DNA of 56,570 nt, taken from assembly GCA_040384625.1 (NCBI GenBank), contig JAZKIW010000046.1, positions 1-56,570 on the forward strand. Reading direction: 5' to 3'. Under the pieces are notes generated by a model, which was not told the DNA's origin, searched no databases, and saw only the letters and a list, made by a program, of their open reading frames with translations. Below, piece by piece: positions 39,178 to 47,910 of this stretch. The stretch comes from CADEEN01 sp040384625 (lineage in GTDB: Bacteria; Pseudomonadota; Gammaproteobacteria; Burkholderiales; Burkholderiaceae_C). Position 1 is the first letter of the stretch. Each line of letters starts with the position of its first letter. The translations under genes were made by a program, and so were the position numbers.

Positions 39178-40914
39178 TCAATGGTTGTCCCGCGGCACGA
39201 AGGCGCCGCGCTTGCCGCGCAGGAAGTCGAGGTCGGCACCTTCGTCGGCCTGCAGCACATGGTCGGTGTAGAGCTTCCAGTAGCCTGAGTCGAGCTTGGG
39301 CACCGGGGGCTTCCATGCCGCGCGGCGAACGTCGAGCTCTTCGTCGCTGACGTGCAGGTGCAGCTTGCGCCCGGCCACGTCCAGCGTGATCCGGTCGCCG
39401 TTCTGCACCAGGGCGAGCGGGCCGCCGGCCGCGGCTTCGGGGGCGGTGTGCAGGACAACGGTGCCGTAGGCGGTGCCGCTCATGCGCGCGTCGCTGATGC
39501 GGACCATGTCGGTGATGCCCTTCTTCAGGACCTTGGGTGGCAGCGGCATGTTGCCGACCTCGGCCATGCCGGGGTAGCCCTTGGGGCCGCAGTTCTTCAG
39601 CACCAGCACGCAGGTCTCGTCGACATCCAGCGCGTCGTCGTCGATGCGGGCATGGAAGTCCTCAATGTCCTCGAACACCACCGCGCGGCCGGTGTGCTGC
39701 ATCAGGGCGGGCGTGGCGGCGCTCGGCTTGATGACGGCACCGCGCGGCGCCAGGTTGCCCTTCAGCACCGCAATGCCGGCCTTGTCCTTGAACGGCGTGG
39801 CCAGGGGTTTGATGACCTCGGTGTTCCAGTTCTGCGCATCGGCGATGTTCTCGCCGACCGTCTTGCCGTTGGCAGTGACGACGCCGGTGTGCAGGTGCTG
39901 GGCGATCTCCTTCATCACCACCGGCAGGCCGCCGGCGTAGCAGAAGTCTTCCATCAAGTACTGGCCGCTCGGCTGCAGATTCACCAGGCAGGGCAACTCG
40001 CTGGCCAGGCGGTCGAAGTCCTCGATCGTCAGCTTCAGGCCCAGGCGGCCGGCGATCGCGATCAGGTGGATCACGGCATTGGTGCTGCCGCCGATCGCAG
40101 CGAGGGTCTTGATCGCGTTCTCGAAGGCTTGTGGCGTCAGCACGGTCGACAGCTTCTGGTCCTCGTGAACCATGTCGACGATGCGCCGCCCGGCATTGCG
40201 CGCGATCACGTTGCGCCGGCCATCAACGGCCGGGTAGGCGGCGTTGCCGGGCAGGCCGACACCAAGGGCCTCGACCATCGAGGCCATCGTGCTCGCGGTG
40301 CCCATCGTCATGCAGTGCCCATGGCTGCGGTGCATGCAGCTCTCGGCCTCGAAGAACTCGGCCAGCTTCAGGGTGCCGGCGCGCACCTGCTCGCTCATGC
40401 TCCAGACGCCCGTGCCGGAGCCGAGCTGCTGGTCGCGCCAGCGGCCGTTCAGCATCGGTCCGCCGCTGACACCGATGGTCGGCAGGTCGGCACTCGCAGC
40501 ACCCATCAGCAGCGCAGGCGTGGTCTTGTCGCAGCCCATCAGCAAGACGACGCCGTCGACCGGGTTGCCGCGGATCGACTCTTCGACGTCCATGCTGGCC
40601 AGGTTGCGGTAGAGCATCGCGGTCGGGCGCAACAGGGTCTCGCCGAGCGACATGACCGGAAACTCGAGCGGGAAGCCGCCGGCCTCATAAACGCCGATCT
40701 TGACCTGCTCGGCCAGCGTGCGGAAATGCGAATTGCAGGGCGTCAGTTCGCTGAAGGTGTTGCAGATGCCGATCACCGGCCGGCCGTCGAACTGGTCGTG
40801 TGGCACGCCCTTGCCCTTGACCCAGGAACGGTAGGCGAAGCCGTCGCGGTCCTGGCGGCCGAACCATTGCTGGCTGCGCAGTTCTTCGGGCTTTTTGCGG
40901 GGCTTGGCGCTCAT
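39178..40914 (-). CDS. IlvD/Edd-family sugar-acid dehydratase (L-arabinonate/D-xylonate type)
   Basis: The 578-residue protein has the iron-sulfur cysteines of pentonate dehydratases: Cys60 (SELTPCNSH), Cys128 (MGCDKTTPA) and Cys201 (HGHCMTMGTAS). It also has YEAGGFPLEFPVMSLGE and SDARMSGTAYGTVVLH. The family turns L-arabinonate, D-xylonate or related aldonates into 2-keto-3-deoxy acids; dihydroxyacid dehydratase proper (IlvD) differs in these segments. It is divergent from a sugar ABC transporter gene set across a 172-bp gap. Confidence 0.87.
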   Translation of the reverse strand: MSAKPRKKPEELRSQQWFGRQDRDGFAYRSWVKGKGVPHDQFDGRPVIGICNTFSELTPCNSHFRTLAEQVKIGVYEAGGFPLEFPVMSLGETLLRPTAMLYRNLASMDVEESIRGNPVDGVVLLMGCDKTTPALLMGAASADLPTIGVSGGPMLNGRWRDQQLGSGTGVWSMSEQVRAGTLKLAEFFEAESCMHRSHGHCMTMGTASTMASMVEALGVGLPGNAAYPAVDGRRNVIARNAGRRIVDMVHEDQKLSTVLTPQAFENAIKTLAAIGGSTNAVIHLIAIAGRLGLKLTIEDFDRLASELPCLVNLQPSGQYLMEDFCYAGGLPVVMKEIAQHLHTGVVTANGKTVGENIADAQNWNTEVIKPLATPFKDKAGIAVLKGNLAPRGAVIKPSAATPALMQHTGRAVVFEDIEDFHARIDDDALDVDETCVLVLKNCGPKGYPGMAEVGNMPLPPKVLKKGITDMVRISDARMSGTAYGTVVLHTAPEAAAGGPLALVQNGDRITLDVAGRKLHLHVSDEELDVRRAAWKPPVPKLDSGYWKLYTDHVLQADEGADLDFLRGKRGAFVPRDNH

Positions 40915-41034
40915 GGTGACTGTTCCGGCAGGGGTCGAACGGAGAGCCGGTCATCTTAGGGTTGGTCAGCCGCGAGAGGCCACCGGCGCAACCCGCATGC
41001 CCGGGAAAGCCCTCGGAGCGAACGGGGTCAAACA

Positions 41035-41044
41035 TCATACGATA
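41035..41044. promoter_or_regulatory. Possible operator in the dehydratase/ABC divergent gap (ATCATACGAT)
   Basis: This 10-mer is one base from the perfect palindrome ATCGTACGAT and resembles the word at 17610-17619. It lies 43 bases upstream of the binding-protein start. The GntR gene at the end of the ABC operon is the obvious candidate regulator. Confidence 0.3.
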
Positions 41045-41086
41045 AGCCGACAAGCCGCCTGTGGCACTACCGAAGGAGACCGATCG

Positions 41087-42469
41087 ATGCAAGCCAAGAG
41101 ATGGATCACAGGCGCCGTGGCCGGCGCCGCCCTGCTGGCTGTGGGCCTGCCTGCCGTGGCCCAGGAAAAGCTCACCGTGTGGTGGGTCAAGGGCTTCTAC
41201 AAGGCCGAGGACGACGCCCTGTTCGCGGCGATCAAGAAGTTCGAGGAGAAGAACAAGGGGATCAAGATCGAGCTGTCGCAGTACCCGGTGCAGGACATGA
41301 TCCCGAAGACCGTGGCGGCACTCGATTCGAACGCGCCACCCGATGTGGCCTACGCCGACGTCTACGACTTCCAGGTCACTGCCAAGTGGGCGTACGAAGG
41401 CAAGCTTGAGGACGTCACCAGCGTGATCGACCCGATCCGCGCCAAGTTCGAGCCGGCGGCCCTGGCGACGACCTTCCTGTACAACAACACGACCCAGACG
41501 CGCGCCTACTACGCGTACCCGATCAAGCAGCAGACGATGCACATCGAGTACTGGAAGGACATGCTGGCCGACGCCGGTTTCAAGGAAAGCGACATCCCGA
41601 AGGACTGGAAGGGCTACTGGAACTTCTGGTGCGACAAGGTCCAGGTCGGCTATCGCCAGAAGACCGGCAACCGCAGCTTCGGCATCGGCATGCCGCTGGG
41701 CGTCGATTCGAGCGACTCGTTCTACTCCTTCCTGACCTTCATGGACGCCTACAACGTCAAGCTGGTCAACGACGCCGGCAAACTGCTGGTCGATGACCCG
41801 ACGGTGCGCCAGGGGCTGATCAATGCGCTGACCGACTACACCCAGGTCTACGCCAAGAGCTGCTCGCCGCCGTCGTCGACGAGCTGGAAGGATCCGGACA
41901 ACAACGTCGCCTTCTTCAACAAGACGACGGTGATGACGCACAACGCGACGATCTCGATCGCCGCCAAGTGGCTCGACGACATGAATAACGCGACGTTGAC
42001 CGAAGCCCAGCGCGCCACCGCGAAGAAGAACTACACCGAGCTGATCGCCACCGCCGGCTTCCCGAACAAGCCCGACGGCAGCAAGATGGTCTACCGCGCA
42101 GCGGTCAAGACCGGCGTGATCTTCAAGGACGGCAAGAACAAGGCGGCGGCCAAGAAGTTCGTCGCCTTCCTGCTCGACGAGTCGAACCTGACCCCCTACG
42201 TCGAAGGCTCGCTCGGGCGCTGGTTCCCGGTCACCAAGAATGCCCAGCAAAGCCCGTTCTGGAAGAGCGACCCGCACCGCCTGGCCGTGTACAACCAGTT
42301 CATGAACGGCACGACGCCGTTCGAGTTCACCAAGAACTACAAGTTCACCGTGCTGAACAACGAGAACGTCTGGGCCAAGGCGATGAACCGCATCCTCAAC
42401 GAGAAGGTGCCGGTCGACAAGGCCACCGACGAGTTGATCGCGCGCATCAAGGTCGTGGCAGCTAACTGA
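41087..42469 (+). CDS. Sugar ABC transporter substrate-binding protein (CUT1)
   Basis: The 460-residue protein has a Sec signal (MQAKRWITGAVAGAALLAVGLPAVAQ). The family-1 extracellular binding fold follows: LTVWWVKGFYKAEDDAL, IKIELSQYPVQDMIPK, APPDVAYADVYDF. Length and partners place it in the CUT1 group, which imports oligosaccharides, polyols or sugar acids. The ribosome site GAAGGAGA is strong. A hairpin follows before the first permease gene. Confidence 0.9.
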   Translation: MQAKRWITGAVAGAALLAVGLPAVAQEKLTVWWVKGFYKAEDDALFAAIKKFEEKNKGIKIELSQYPVQDMIPKTVAALDSNAPPDVAYADVYDFQVTAKWAYEGKLEDVTSVIDPIRAKFEPAALATTFLYNNTTQTRAYYAYPIKQQTMHIEYWKDMLADAGFKESDIPKDWKGYWNFWCDKVQVGYRQKTGNRSFGIGMPLGVDSSDSFYSFLTFMDAYNVKLVNDAGKLLVDDPTVRQGLINALTDYTQVYAKSCSPPSSTSWKDPDNNVAFFNKTTVMTHNATISIAAKWLDDMNNATLTEAQRATAKKNYTELIATAGFPNKPDGSKMVYRAAVKTGVIFKDGKNKAAAKKFVAFLLDESNLTPYVEGSLGRWFPVTKNAQQSPFWKSDPHRLAVYNQFMNGTTPFEFTKNYKFTVLNNENVWAKAMNRILNEKVPVDKATDELIARIKVVAAN

Positions 42470-42477
42470 CGACACCG

Positions 42478-42501
42478 GGCGGGTCGCGCTCGCGTCCCGC
42501 C
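42478..42501 (+). promoter_or_regulatory. Hairpin between sugar-binding-protein gene and first permease gene
   Basis: GGCGGG (42478-42483) pairs with CCCGCC (42496-42501). After one T-T mismatch, CGCG pairs with CGCG around a 2-base loop. It lies 9 bases after the binding-protein stop, and no T-run follows. Confidence 0.45.
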
Positions 42502-42509
42502 TCGTCCGC

Positions 42510-43364
42510 ATGAACGCCTCCACGCTGCCCGCAACGGCCCGCAAGCCCCTCGGCGCCTGGGAGTTCTGGGGTCGCGCAATGGTGCTGCCGTACCTGCTGG
42601 TGTTCGTCGTCTTCGTGCTCTACCCGGTGGGCTATGGGCTGTGGCTGGCGCGGCACCCGTCCAGCTACGTCAAGCTATTCGACGACCCGATCTTCTTCCG
42701 CACGGCGGTCAATACGGTCGTGTTCCTGATTGTCGCCATCAACGTCAAGATGGCTTTGGCCCTCGCGCTGTCGGGCTTCTTCGTGCTGTCGCGCTGGTGG
42801 ATCAAGATCCTCGCGGCGCTGTTCATCCTGCCCTGGGCCGTGCCGTCGATCCCGACCATCCTGTCGGTGCGCTTCATGCTCAACCCCGAATGGGGTGTCA
42901 TCAACAGCACGATCTTTCGCCTGACCGGCCTCGACGGTCCGAACTGGCTCAACGACCCGACCTTGGCGCTCTGCTTCTCGATGCTGATGCACATCTGGAA
43001 GTCGCTGCCGTTCTGGACCTTGATCCTGGTCGCCGGTCGGTTGGCGATTCCCACCGAGCAGTACGAAGCCGCGTCGGTCGACGGTGCCACGCGCTGGCAG
43101 AAGTTCCGCTTCATCACCTGGCCGTCGATGCGTTCGCTCTATCTCACGTCGACGATCCTGTCGATGATCTGGACCCTCGGCGACTTCAACAGCGTCTACC
43201 TGTTGACCGGCGGCGGCCCGGCCGATCTGACGCATGTGCTGGCCACCCTGGGCATCCGCTACTTGCGCCTGGACCAGGTCGACCTGGCGATGGCCTCGGT
43301 CGTCGTCGCGCTGCCGATGGTGCTGCCGCTGGTGTACTTCATGATGAAGCGGCTGAGCAAATGA
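42510..43364 (+). CDS. Sugar ABC transporter permease (MalF-like)
   Basis: The 284-residue inner-membrane protein has six hydrophobic segments and the ATPase-contact EAA loop YEAASVDGATRWQKFRFITWP near 190-210. It pairs with the next permease. Its stop overlaps that gene as ATGA. The start codon follows the hairpin directly and has no strong ribosome site, which may lower expression relative to the binding protein. Confidence 0.9.
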   Translation: MNASTLPATARKPLGAWEFWGRAMVLPYLLVFVVFVLYPVGYGLWLARHPSSYVKLFDDPIFFRTAVNTVVFLIVAINVKMALALALSGFFVLSRWWIKILAALFILPWAVPSIPTILSVRFMLNPEWGVINSTIFRLTGLDGPNWLNDPTLALCFSMLMHIWKSLPFWTLILVAGRLAIPTEQYEAASVDGATRWQKFRFITWPSMRSLYLTSTILSMIWTLGDFNSVYLLTGGGPADLTHVLATLGIRYLRLDQVDLAMASVVVALPMVLPLVYFMMKRLSK

Positions 43365-44215
43365 GCAAGCGCTTCAGCTGGAAGGCCGTCGGCACCGAAG
43401 CCCGCTTGTTGCTGATCGGCATCCCGGTGCTGCTGTGGACCCTGCTGCCGATCTATCACATGGTGCTGTTCGCGATCAGCGAGCGCGATACCGCGACAAC
43501 GGGCCGGCTCTGGCCGAAGGATCCGACGCTGCAGAACTTCGACATCGTGTTCCAGCAGAAGCACTTCTACCTGAACCACTTCTGGGACCAGATCGGCAAT
43601 TCGCTCGTGATCGCGCTGGCCGTCGGCGCGATCACCCTGTTCGTCGCCACCACCGCCGCTTTCGCGATCAGCCGGCTCAAGGTTCGTGGCGGCCGCACGG
43701 TGATGAACCTCGCCTTGTTCACCTACTTCATCCCGGCCGCCTTCCTTGCCGTGCCGATGTACAAGACGATGGGCAACTACGGTCTGCTGAACAACCAGTG
43801 GGCCCTGATCCTGGCGATGGTCACGATCGCCTCGCCGTACTGCATCTGGGTCCTGAAACAGGCCTCGGACAAGCTGCCGCTCGAGCTCGACGAAGCCGCG
43901 CGCATCGACGGTGCCTCGCCGCTGCAATTGTTCTATATGGTCTACCTGCCGCTGATGGTGCCGTCGCTGGTTGCCGTCGGCACTTATTCGCTGCTGCTGG
44001 CCTGGAACGAGTACCTGTATGCCTTCTTGCTGCTGTCCAACGACCGCGACGTGACCCTGGCGGTGGCCCTGGGCAATTTCCTCGCCGCCGACGACTCGCC
44101 GTGGGAGTTGCTGATGGCCACCGGCCTGGTCTATGCGCTGCCGCCGGCGGCGATCTACTACGTCTTCAAGCGCTACATGGTCGGCGGCCTGACAGCCGGC
44201 GCGGTCAAGAGCTGA
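43361..44215 (+). CDS. Sugar ABC transporter permease (MalG-like)
   Basis: The 284-residue inner-membrane protein has six hydrophobic segments, the EAA loop LDEAARIDGASPLQLFYMVYLP near 184-205, and a MalG-like C-terminal end with YYVFKRYMVGGLTAGAVK. It completes the membrane part of the CUT1 transporter. Confidence 0.9.
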   Translation: MSKRFSWKAVGTEARLLLIGIPVLLWTLLPIYHMVLFAISERDTATTGRLWPKDPTLQNFDIVFQQKHFYLNHFWDQIGNSLVIALAVGAITLFVATTAAFAISRLKVRGGRTVMNLALFTYFIPAAFLAVPMYKTMGNYGLLNNQWALILAMVTIASPYCIWVLKQASDKLPLELDEAARIDGASPLQLFYMVYLPLMVPSLVAVGTYSLLLAWNEYLYAFLLLSNDRDVTLAVALGNFLAADDSPWELLMATGLVYALPPAAIYYVFKRYMVGGLTAGAVKS

Positions 44216-44226
44216 TAAGGCACGAC

Positions 44227-45279
44227 ATGGCATCCGTCACCTTCCGCGACATCGAAAAGAGCTACGGCAAGGTCAAGGTCCTGCACGGGCTGGGCTTCGA
44301 CATCTCCGACGGCGAGTTCGTGGTCCTGGTCGGGCCTTCGGGCTGTGGCAAGAGCACCCTGCTGCGCATGCTCGCTGGCCTGGAGGACATCACCGGCGGC
44401 GAGATCTCGATCGACGGCAAGGTCGTCAACGAGCTCGAATCGAAGGACCGCGACATCGCGATGGTGTTCCAGAGCTACGCGCTGTACCCGCACATGACGG
44501 TGCGCGAGAACATGGGCTTCTCGCTGCGCCTGCGCCGCGCCGATAAGCAGACCACCGACCAGCGCGTCGACAACGCCGCCCGCATCCTCAACCTCGATGC
44601 CCTGCTCGACCGCTACCCGCGCGAGCTTTCCGGCGGCCAGCGCCAGCGCGTCGCGATGGGCCGCGCGATCGTGCGCGACCCGAAAGTCTTCCTGTTCGAC
44701 GAGCCGCTGTCGAACCTCGATGCCAAGCTGCGCGTGGCGATGCGCGCCGAGATCAAGGCCCTGCACCAGCGCCTGAAGACGACCACGGTCTACGTCACGC
44801 ACGACCAGATCGAGGCGATGACGATGGCCGACCGTATCGTCGTGATGCACGACGGCCTGATCGAGCAGATCGGCACGCCGCTCGAATTGTTCGACCGGCC
44901 GCGCAACCTGTTCGTGGCCCAGTTCATCGGCTCGCCCGCGATGAATGTGTTCGCCGGCACGCTGCGTGGCGCCGCGGTCGAGGCGCTCGGCGCGCGCTGG
45001 CCGCTGCCCGCGCTGGCCGGGTCGGCCACCGAAGGCCAGGCCGTGCAGTACGGCATCCGGCCCGGTGACCTGACGCTGGCCGGCTCGGGCATCGCGGCCA
45101 AGGTGATCGTGATCGAGCCCACCGGCGCCGAGACCGAGTTGCTGGTCGAGGTCGGTGGCCAGCAACTCGTCCTGGTCATGCATGGCCGCACCGACGTCAA
45201 GCCCGACCAGACGGTTTACCTGGCCGTCGATGCCGAGAAGGCCCATGTCTTCGACGCCGCGTCCAACCAGCGCCTCTAG
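44227..45279 (+). CDS. Sugar ABC transporter ATP-binding protein (MalK/UgpC-like)
   Basis: The 350-residue ATPase has Walker A GPSGCGKST (36-44), signature LSGGQ (134-138), Walker B VFLFDEP (154-160), and the switch region VTHDQIEAMTMADRI. A C-terminal TOBE-type regulatory part (about 235-350) carries GIRPGDLTLAG and EPTGAETELLV, typical of CUT1 systems. It starts 11 bases after the permease stop. Confidence 0.93.
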   Translation: MASVTFRDIEKSYGKVKVLHGLGFDISDGEFVVLVGPSGCGKSTLLRMLAGLEDITGGEISIDGKVVNELESKDRDIAMVFQSYALYPHMTVRENMGFSLRLRRADKQTTDQRVDNAARILNLDALLDRYPRELSGGQRQRVAMGRAIVRDPKVFLFDEPLSNLDAKLRVAMRAEIKALHQRLKTTTVYVTHDQIEAMTMADRIVVMHDGLIEQIGTPLELFDRPRNLFVAQFIGSPAMNVFAGTLRGAAVEALGARWPLPALAGSATEGQAVQYGIRPGDLTLAGSGIAAKVIVIEPTGAETELLVEVGGQQLVLVMHGRTDVKPDQTVYLAVDAEKAHVFDAASNQRL

Positions 45280-45291
45280 GACGCGCCGCCC

Positions 45292-46062
45292 ATGATCGAT
45301 GCTGGCACCTTCCGCCTCGACGGCCGCCTGGCCCTGGTGACCGGCTCGTCGGCCGGCATCGGCCTGGCCATCGCGCGCGGACTGGCGCAGGCGGGCGCCG
45401 CCGTGGTGCTCAATGGCCGCGATGCCGGTCGGCTCGAAAGCACGCGCGCCATGCTCGCTGGCGAAGGCCTGGTGGTTCATGCCCGATCCTTCGACGTCTG
45501 CGATGCGCCGGCTGTCGAGGCCGCCATCGCGTCGATCGAAAGCGAGGTCGCACCGATCGACATCCTGGTCAACAACGCCGGCATCCAGCGCCGCGCGCCG
45601 TTCCAGGATTTCGCGGCCGAGGACTGGCAGGCCATCATGCGCACCAACCTCGACAGCATGTTCACCGTCGGCCAGGCAGTGGCCAGGCGGATGGTCGTGC
45701 GCAAGCGCGGCCGCATCATCAACATCTGCTCCGTGCAGAGCGAACTCGGCCGGCCCGGCATCGCGCCCTACACCGCGAGCAAGGGCGCAGTGAAGATGCT
45801 GACCAAGGGCATGGCGATCGACCTCGGCCCGCATGGCATCAATGTCAACGGCCTCGGTCCCGGCTACTTCAAGACCGAGCTGAACCAGAAGCTGGTCGAC
45901 GACCCCACGTTCAGCGCCTGGCTGATCAACCGCACCCCAAACCGGCGCTGGGGCGACGTCGAAGAACTCGCGCCCGCCGCCGTGTTCCTGGCCAGCGAGG
46001 CCTCGCGCTTCATCAACGGCCACATCCTGTATGTCGATGGCGGCGTGACGGCCAGCCTGTGA
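45292..46062 (+). CDS. SDR dehydrogenase, gluconate 5-dehydrogenase-like
   Basis: The 256-residue SDR has TGSSAGIG, NNAGIQ, a catalytic Ser in ICSVQS and YTASK. The segments VNNAGIQRRAPFQDF, NGLGPGYFKTELNQ and PNRRWGDVEEL are characteristic of gluconate 5-dehydrogenase and related aldonate SDRs, normally NADP-dependent. It may oxidise or reduce an acid sugar brought in by the ABC system. Its stop overlaps the GTG of the GntR gene. Confidence 0.82.
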   Translation: MIDAGTFRLDGRLALVTGSSAGIGLAIARGLAQAGAAVVLNGRDAGRLESTRAMLAGEGLVVHARSFDVCDAPAVEAAIASIESEVAPIDILVNNAGIQRRAPFQDFAAEDWQAIMRTNLDSMFTVGQAVARRMVVRKRGRIINICSVQSELGRPGIAPYTASKGAVKMLTKGMAIDLGPHGINVNGLGPGYFKTELNQKLVDDPTFSAWLINRTPNRRWGDVEELAPAAVFLASEASRFINGHILYVDGGVTASL

Positions 46063-46856
46063 GCAGCACTCGCCGCATGGCCCCCGCCGCGGTTAAGAAC
46101 GTGCACGGCCACACGCTCGAGCAGCTCGGCGTGGCCATCGTCGCCGGACGTTACCCGGTCGGGGCCTCGCTGCCGCCCGAACCCCTGCTTTGCGACGAGT
46201 TCGGCGTCAGCCGCACGGTGGTGCGCGAAGCGGTCAAGTCGCTCGTGGCCAAAGGCCTGCTGTTCACCGGCCCTAAGGTCGGTACCAAGGTGCTGCCGGC
46301 AGAACAGTGGAACTGGTTCGACCCGCTGGTGGTGGCCTGGCAGTCCGAGGTCGGCCTGACGCGCGATTACCTGCGCGATCTACAGGAGCTGCGCCGCGTC
46401 GTCGAACCGGCTGCCGTGCGCATCGCCGCCGTGCGCGCCACCGCGGCCGACATCGCGGCCATCGAAGCCGCCTACGCCGGCATGAAACAGGCGATCGACG
46501 AGGGCGGCGACTACGTCGCCAGCGACCTGCGGTTCCACCAGGGCCTGCTGAGCGCCTGCCACAACCGCATGGTGGTGCAGATGAGCAAGGCGCTGGGCGC
46601 GCTGCTGCGCACCAGCTTCGAGATCTCGACCTCGCGGCCGGACGGACCCGCCAGCTCGCTGCCCCTGCACCGTGCGGTGCTCGATGCGGTCATCGCGCGC
46701 GCGCCGCAGAAGGCCGAGCGGGCCAGCCTGCTTCTGATCGACAGCGCCGCCGAGGACATCGACGCAGTGCTCGCGTCGCGGCGCAAGCTGCCTTCCGTGG
46801 CCGCGCCGGCGCGGCGACTGCCGCGGCCGGCCGGCCCGGCCACTCGCGCGGTCTGA
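46059..46856 (+). CDS. GntR-family transcriptional regulator, FCD type
   Basis: The 265-residue regulator has the winged helix (about 18-80: LPPEPLLCDEFGVSRTVVREAVKSLVAKGLL) and an FCD domain (about 105-235, with DLRFHQGLLSACHN). FCD proteins bind acid sugars or carboxylates. It is the last gene of the ABC operon. The GTG at 46059 overlaps the SDR stop (GTGA); a Met at 46077 is possible. A basic Pro-rich tail ends the protein. Confidence 0.9.
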   Translation: MSSTRRMAPAAVKNVHGHTLEQLGVAIVAGRYPVGASLPPEPLLCDEFGVSRTVVREAVKSLVAKGLLFTGPKVGTKVLPAEQWNWFDPLVVAWQSEVGLTRDYLRDLQELRRVVEPAAVRIAAVRATAADIAAIEAAYAGMKQAIDEGGDYVASDLRFHQGLLSACHNRMVVQMSKALGALLRTSFEISTSRPDGPASSLPLHRAVLDAVIARAPQKAERASLLLIDSAAEDIDAVLASRRKLPSVAAPARRLPRPAGPATRAV

Positions 46857-46907
46857 TCGATCCCGCCGCCCTGCGCCGGGTGCATCCCGCGCCCTGTCGG
46901 GCCGGGG

Positions 46908-47879
46908 TCAGGAGTCGATCTTGATCGCTGCGTCCTTGACCAGCTTGACGTACTTGCTGCGTTCGCTGCGCATGAACTCGCTGAAGCGCTCGGGCGTTCC
47001 GCCCGAGTCCTCGGCACCGGCCGATGCCAGGCGTTCGGCCACCTCGGGAATCTGCAGCGCCCGGTTCACGTCTTCGTTCATGCGCTTGACGATCGACGGC
47101 GACATCTTGCCCGGTCCGGACAGGCCGTACCAGGTCGTGGCGTCGAAGCCGGGGAAACCTTCCTCGGCGAGCGTCGGCACGTTTGGATAAGCCTTCGAGC
47201 GCTGCGGCCGGGTCTGCGCGACCGCCACCGCCTTGCCGCCCTTCACGTGCGGCGTCGCGGCCGTCATGGTTTCGAAGCTGTACATCACCTGGCCGCCGAT
47301 CAGGTCGGTGATCAGCGGGCCGGAACCGCGATAGGGGATGTGCAGGGCGAAGACCTTGGCCTGGAACTTGAACAGCTCGAGTGCCAGATGCTGCGCCGAG
47401 GCCGGACCGGACGACCCAAAGGTCACGTGGCCGGGCTTAGCGCGGCACAGCGCGACCAGGTCTTTCACGGTCTTCGCCGGCTGGTCCTGGTTGCAGATCA
47501 GGAGGTTGGGTGTCACGCCGACCAGCACCACCGGCGAGAAGTCGGTCTCGGCGTTGTAGCTCAGCTTGGGCTGCAGGGCCGGTGCGATGGCATGGCTGTT
47601 GATGTGCGCCATCAGCAGGGTGTTGCCGTCGGGTGGCTGCTTGGCCACGTAGTCGGCGGCCAGCACGCCCGCCGCGCCGGCCTTGTTCTCGATCAGCACG
47701 TTCAGCTTCCACATCTCCTGCAGGCGCGGCGCGAGCACGCGGGCCAGGATGTCGGTGCCGCCCCCGGGCGGGAAGCCGACGATGATGCGCACCGGGCCAT
47801 TGGGCAAGGTCTGCGCGCGCAGCATCGGCGTGGCCAATGTGGCGGCTGCGGCGGTGACCAGGGTTCGGCGTCGGATCAT
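46908..47879 (-). CDS. Bug/TctC-family tricarboxylate-type binding protein
   Basis: The 323-residue periplasmic protein has a signal (MIRRRTLVTAAAATLATPMLRAQ) with an Arg run and the Bug fold: VRIIVGFPPGGGTDILAR, QPPDGNTLLMAHINSHA, FGSSGPASAQHLA, WYGLSGPGKM. Bug proteins bind carboxylates or aromatic acids. No TctA or TctB permease is present here, which is common for the many orphan Bug proteins of Burkholderiales. It is downstream of the aminotransferase gene by 31 bases and has an AAGGAGA ribosome site. Confidence 0.92.
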   Translation of the reverse strand: MIRRRTLVTAAAATLATPMLRAQTLPNGPVRIIVGFPPGGGTDILARVLAPRLQEMWKLNVLIENKAGAAGVLAADYVAKQPPDGNTLLMAHINSHAIAPALQPKLSYNAETDFSPVVLVGVTPNLLICNQDQPAKTVKDLVALCRAKPGHVTFGSSGPASAQHLALELFKFQAKVFALHIPYRGSGPLITDLIGGQVMYSFETMTAATPHVKGGKAVAVAQTRPQRSKAYPNVPTLAEEGFPGFDATTWYGLSGPGKMSPSIVKRMNEDVNRALQIPEVAERLASAGAEDSGGTPERFSEFMRSERSKYVKLVKDAAIKIDS

Positions 47880-47910
47880 GTGGGTCTCCTTGATTTGACG
47901 GCTGCTGAAA

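Noticed and set aside
46908..47879. A full tripartite tricarboxylate transporter
   Set aside because: Only the binding protein is present; no TctA or TctB membrane genes lie on either side.
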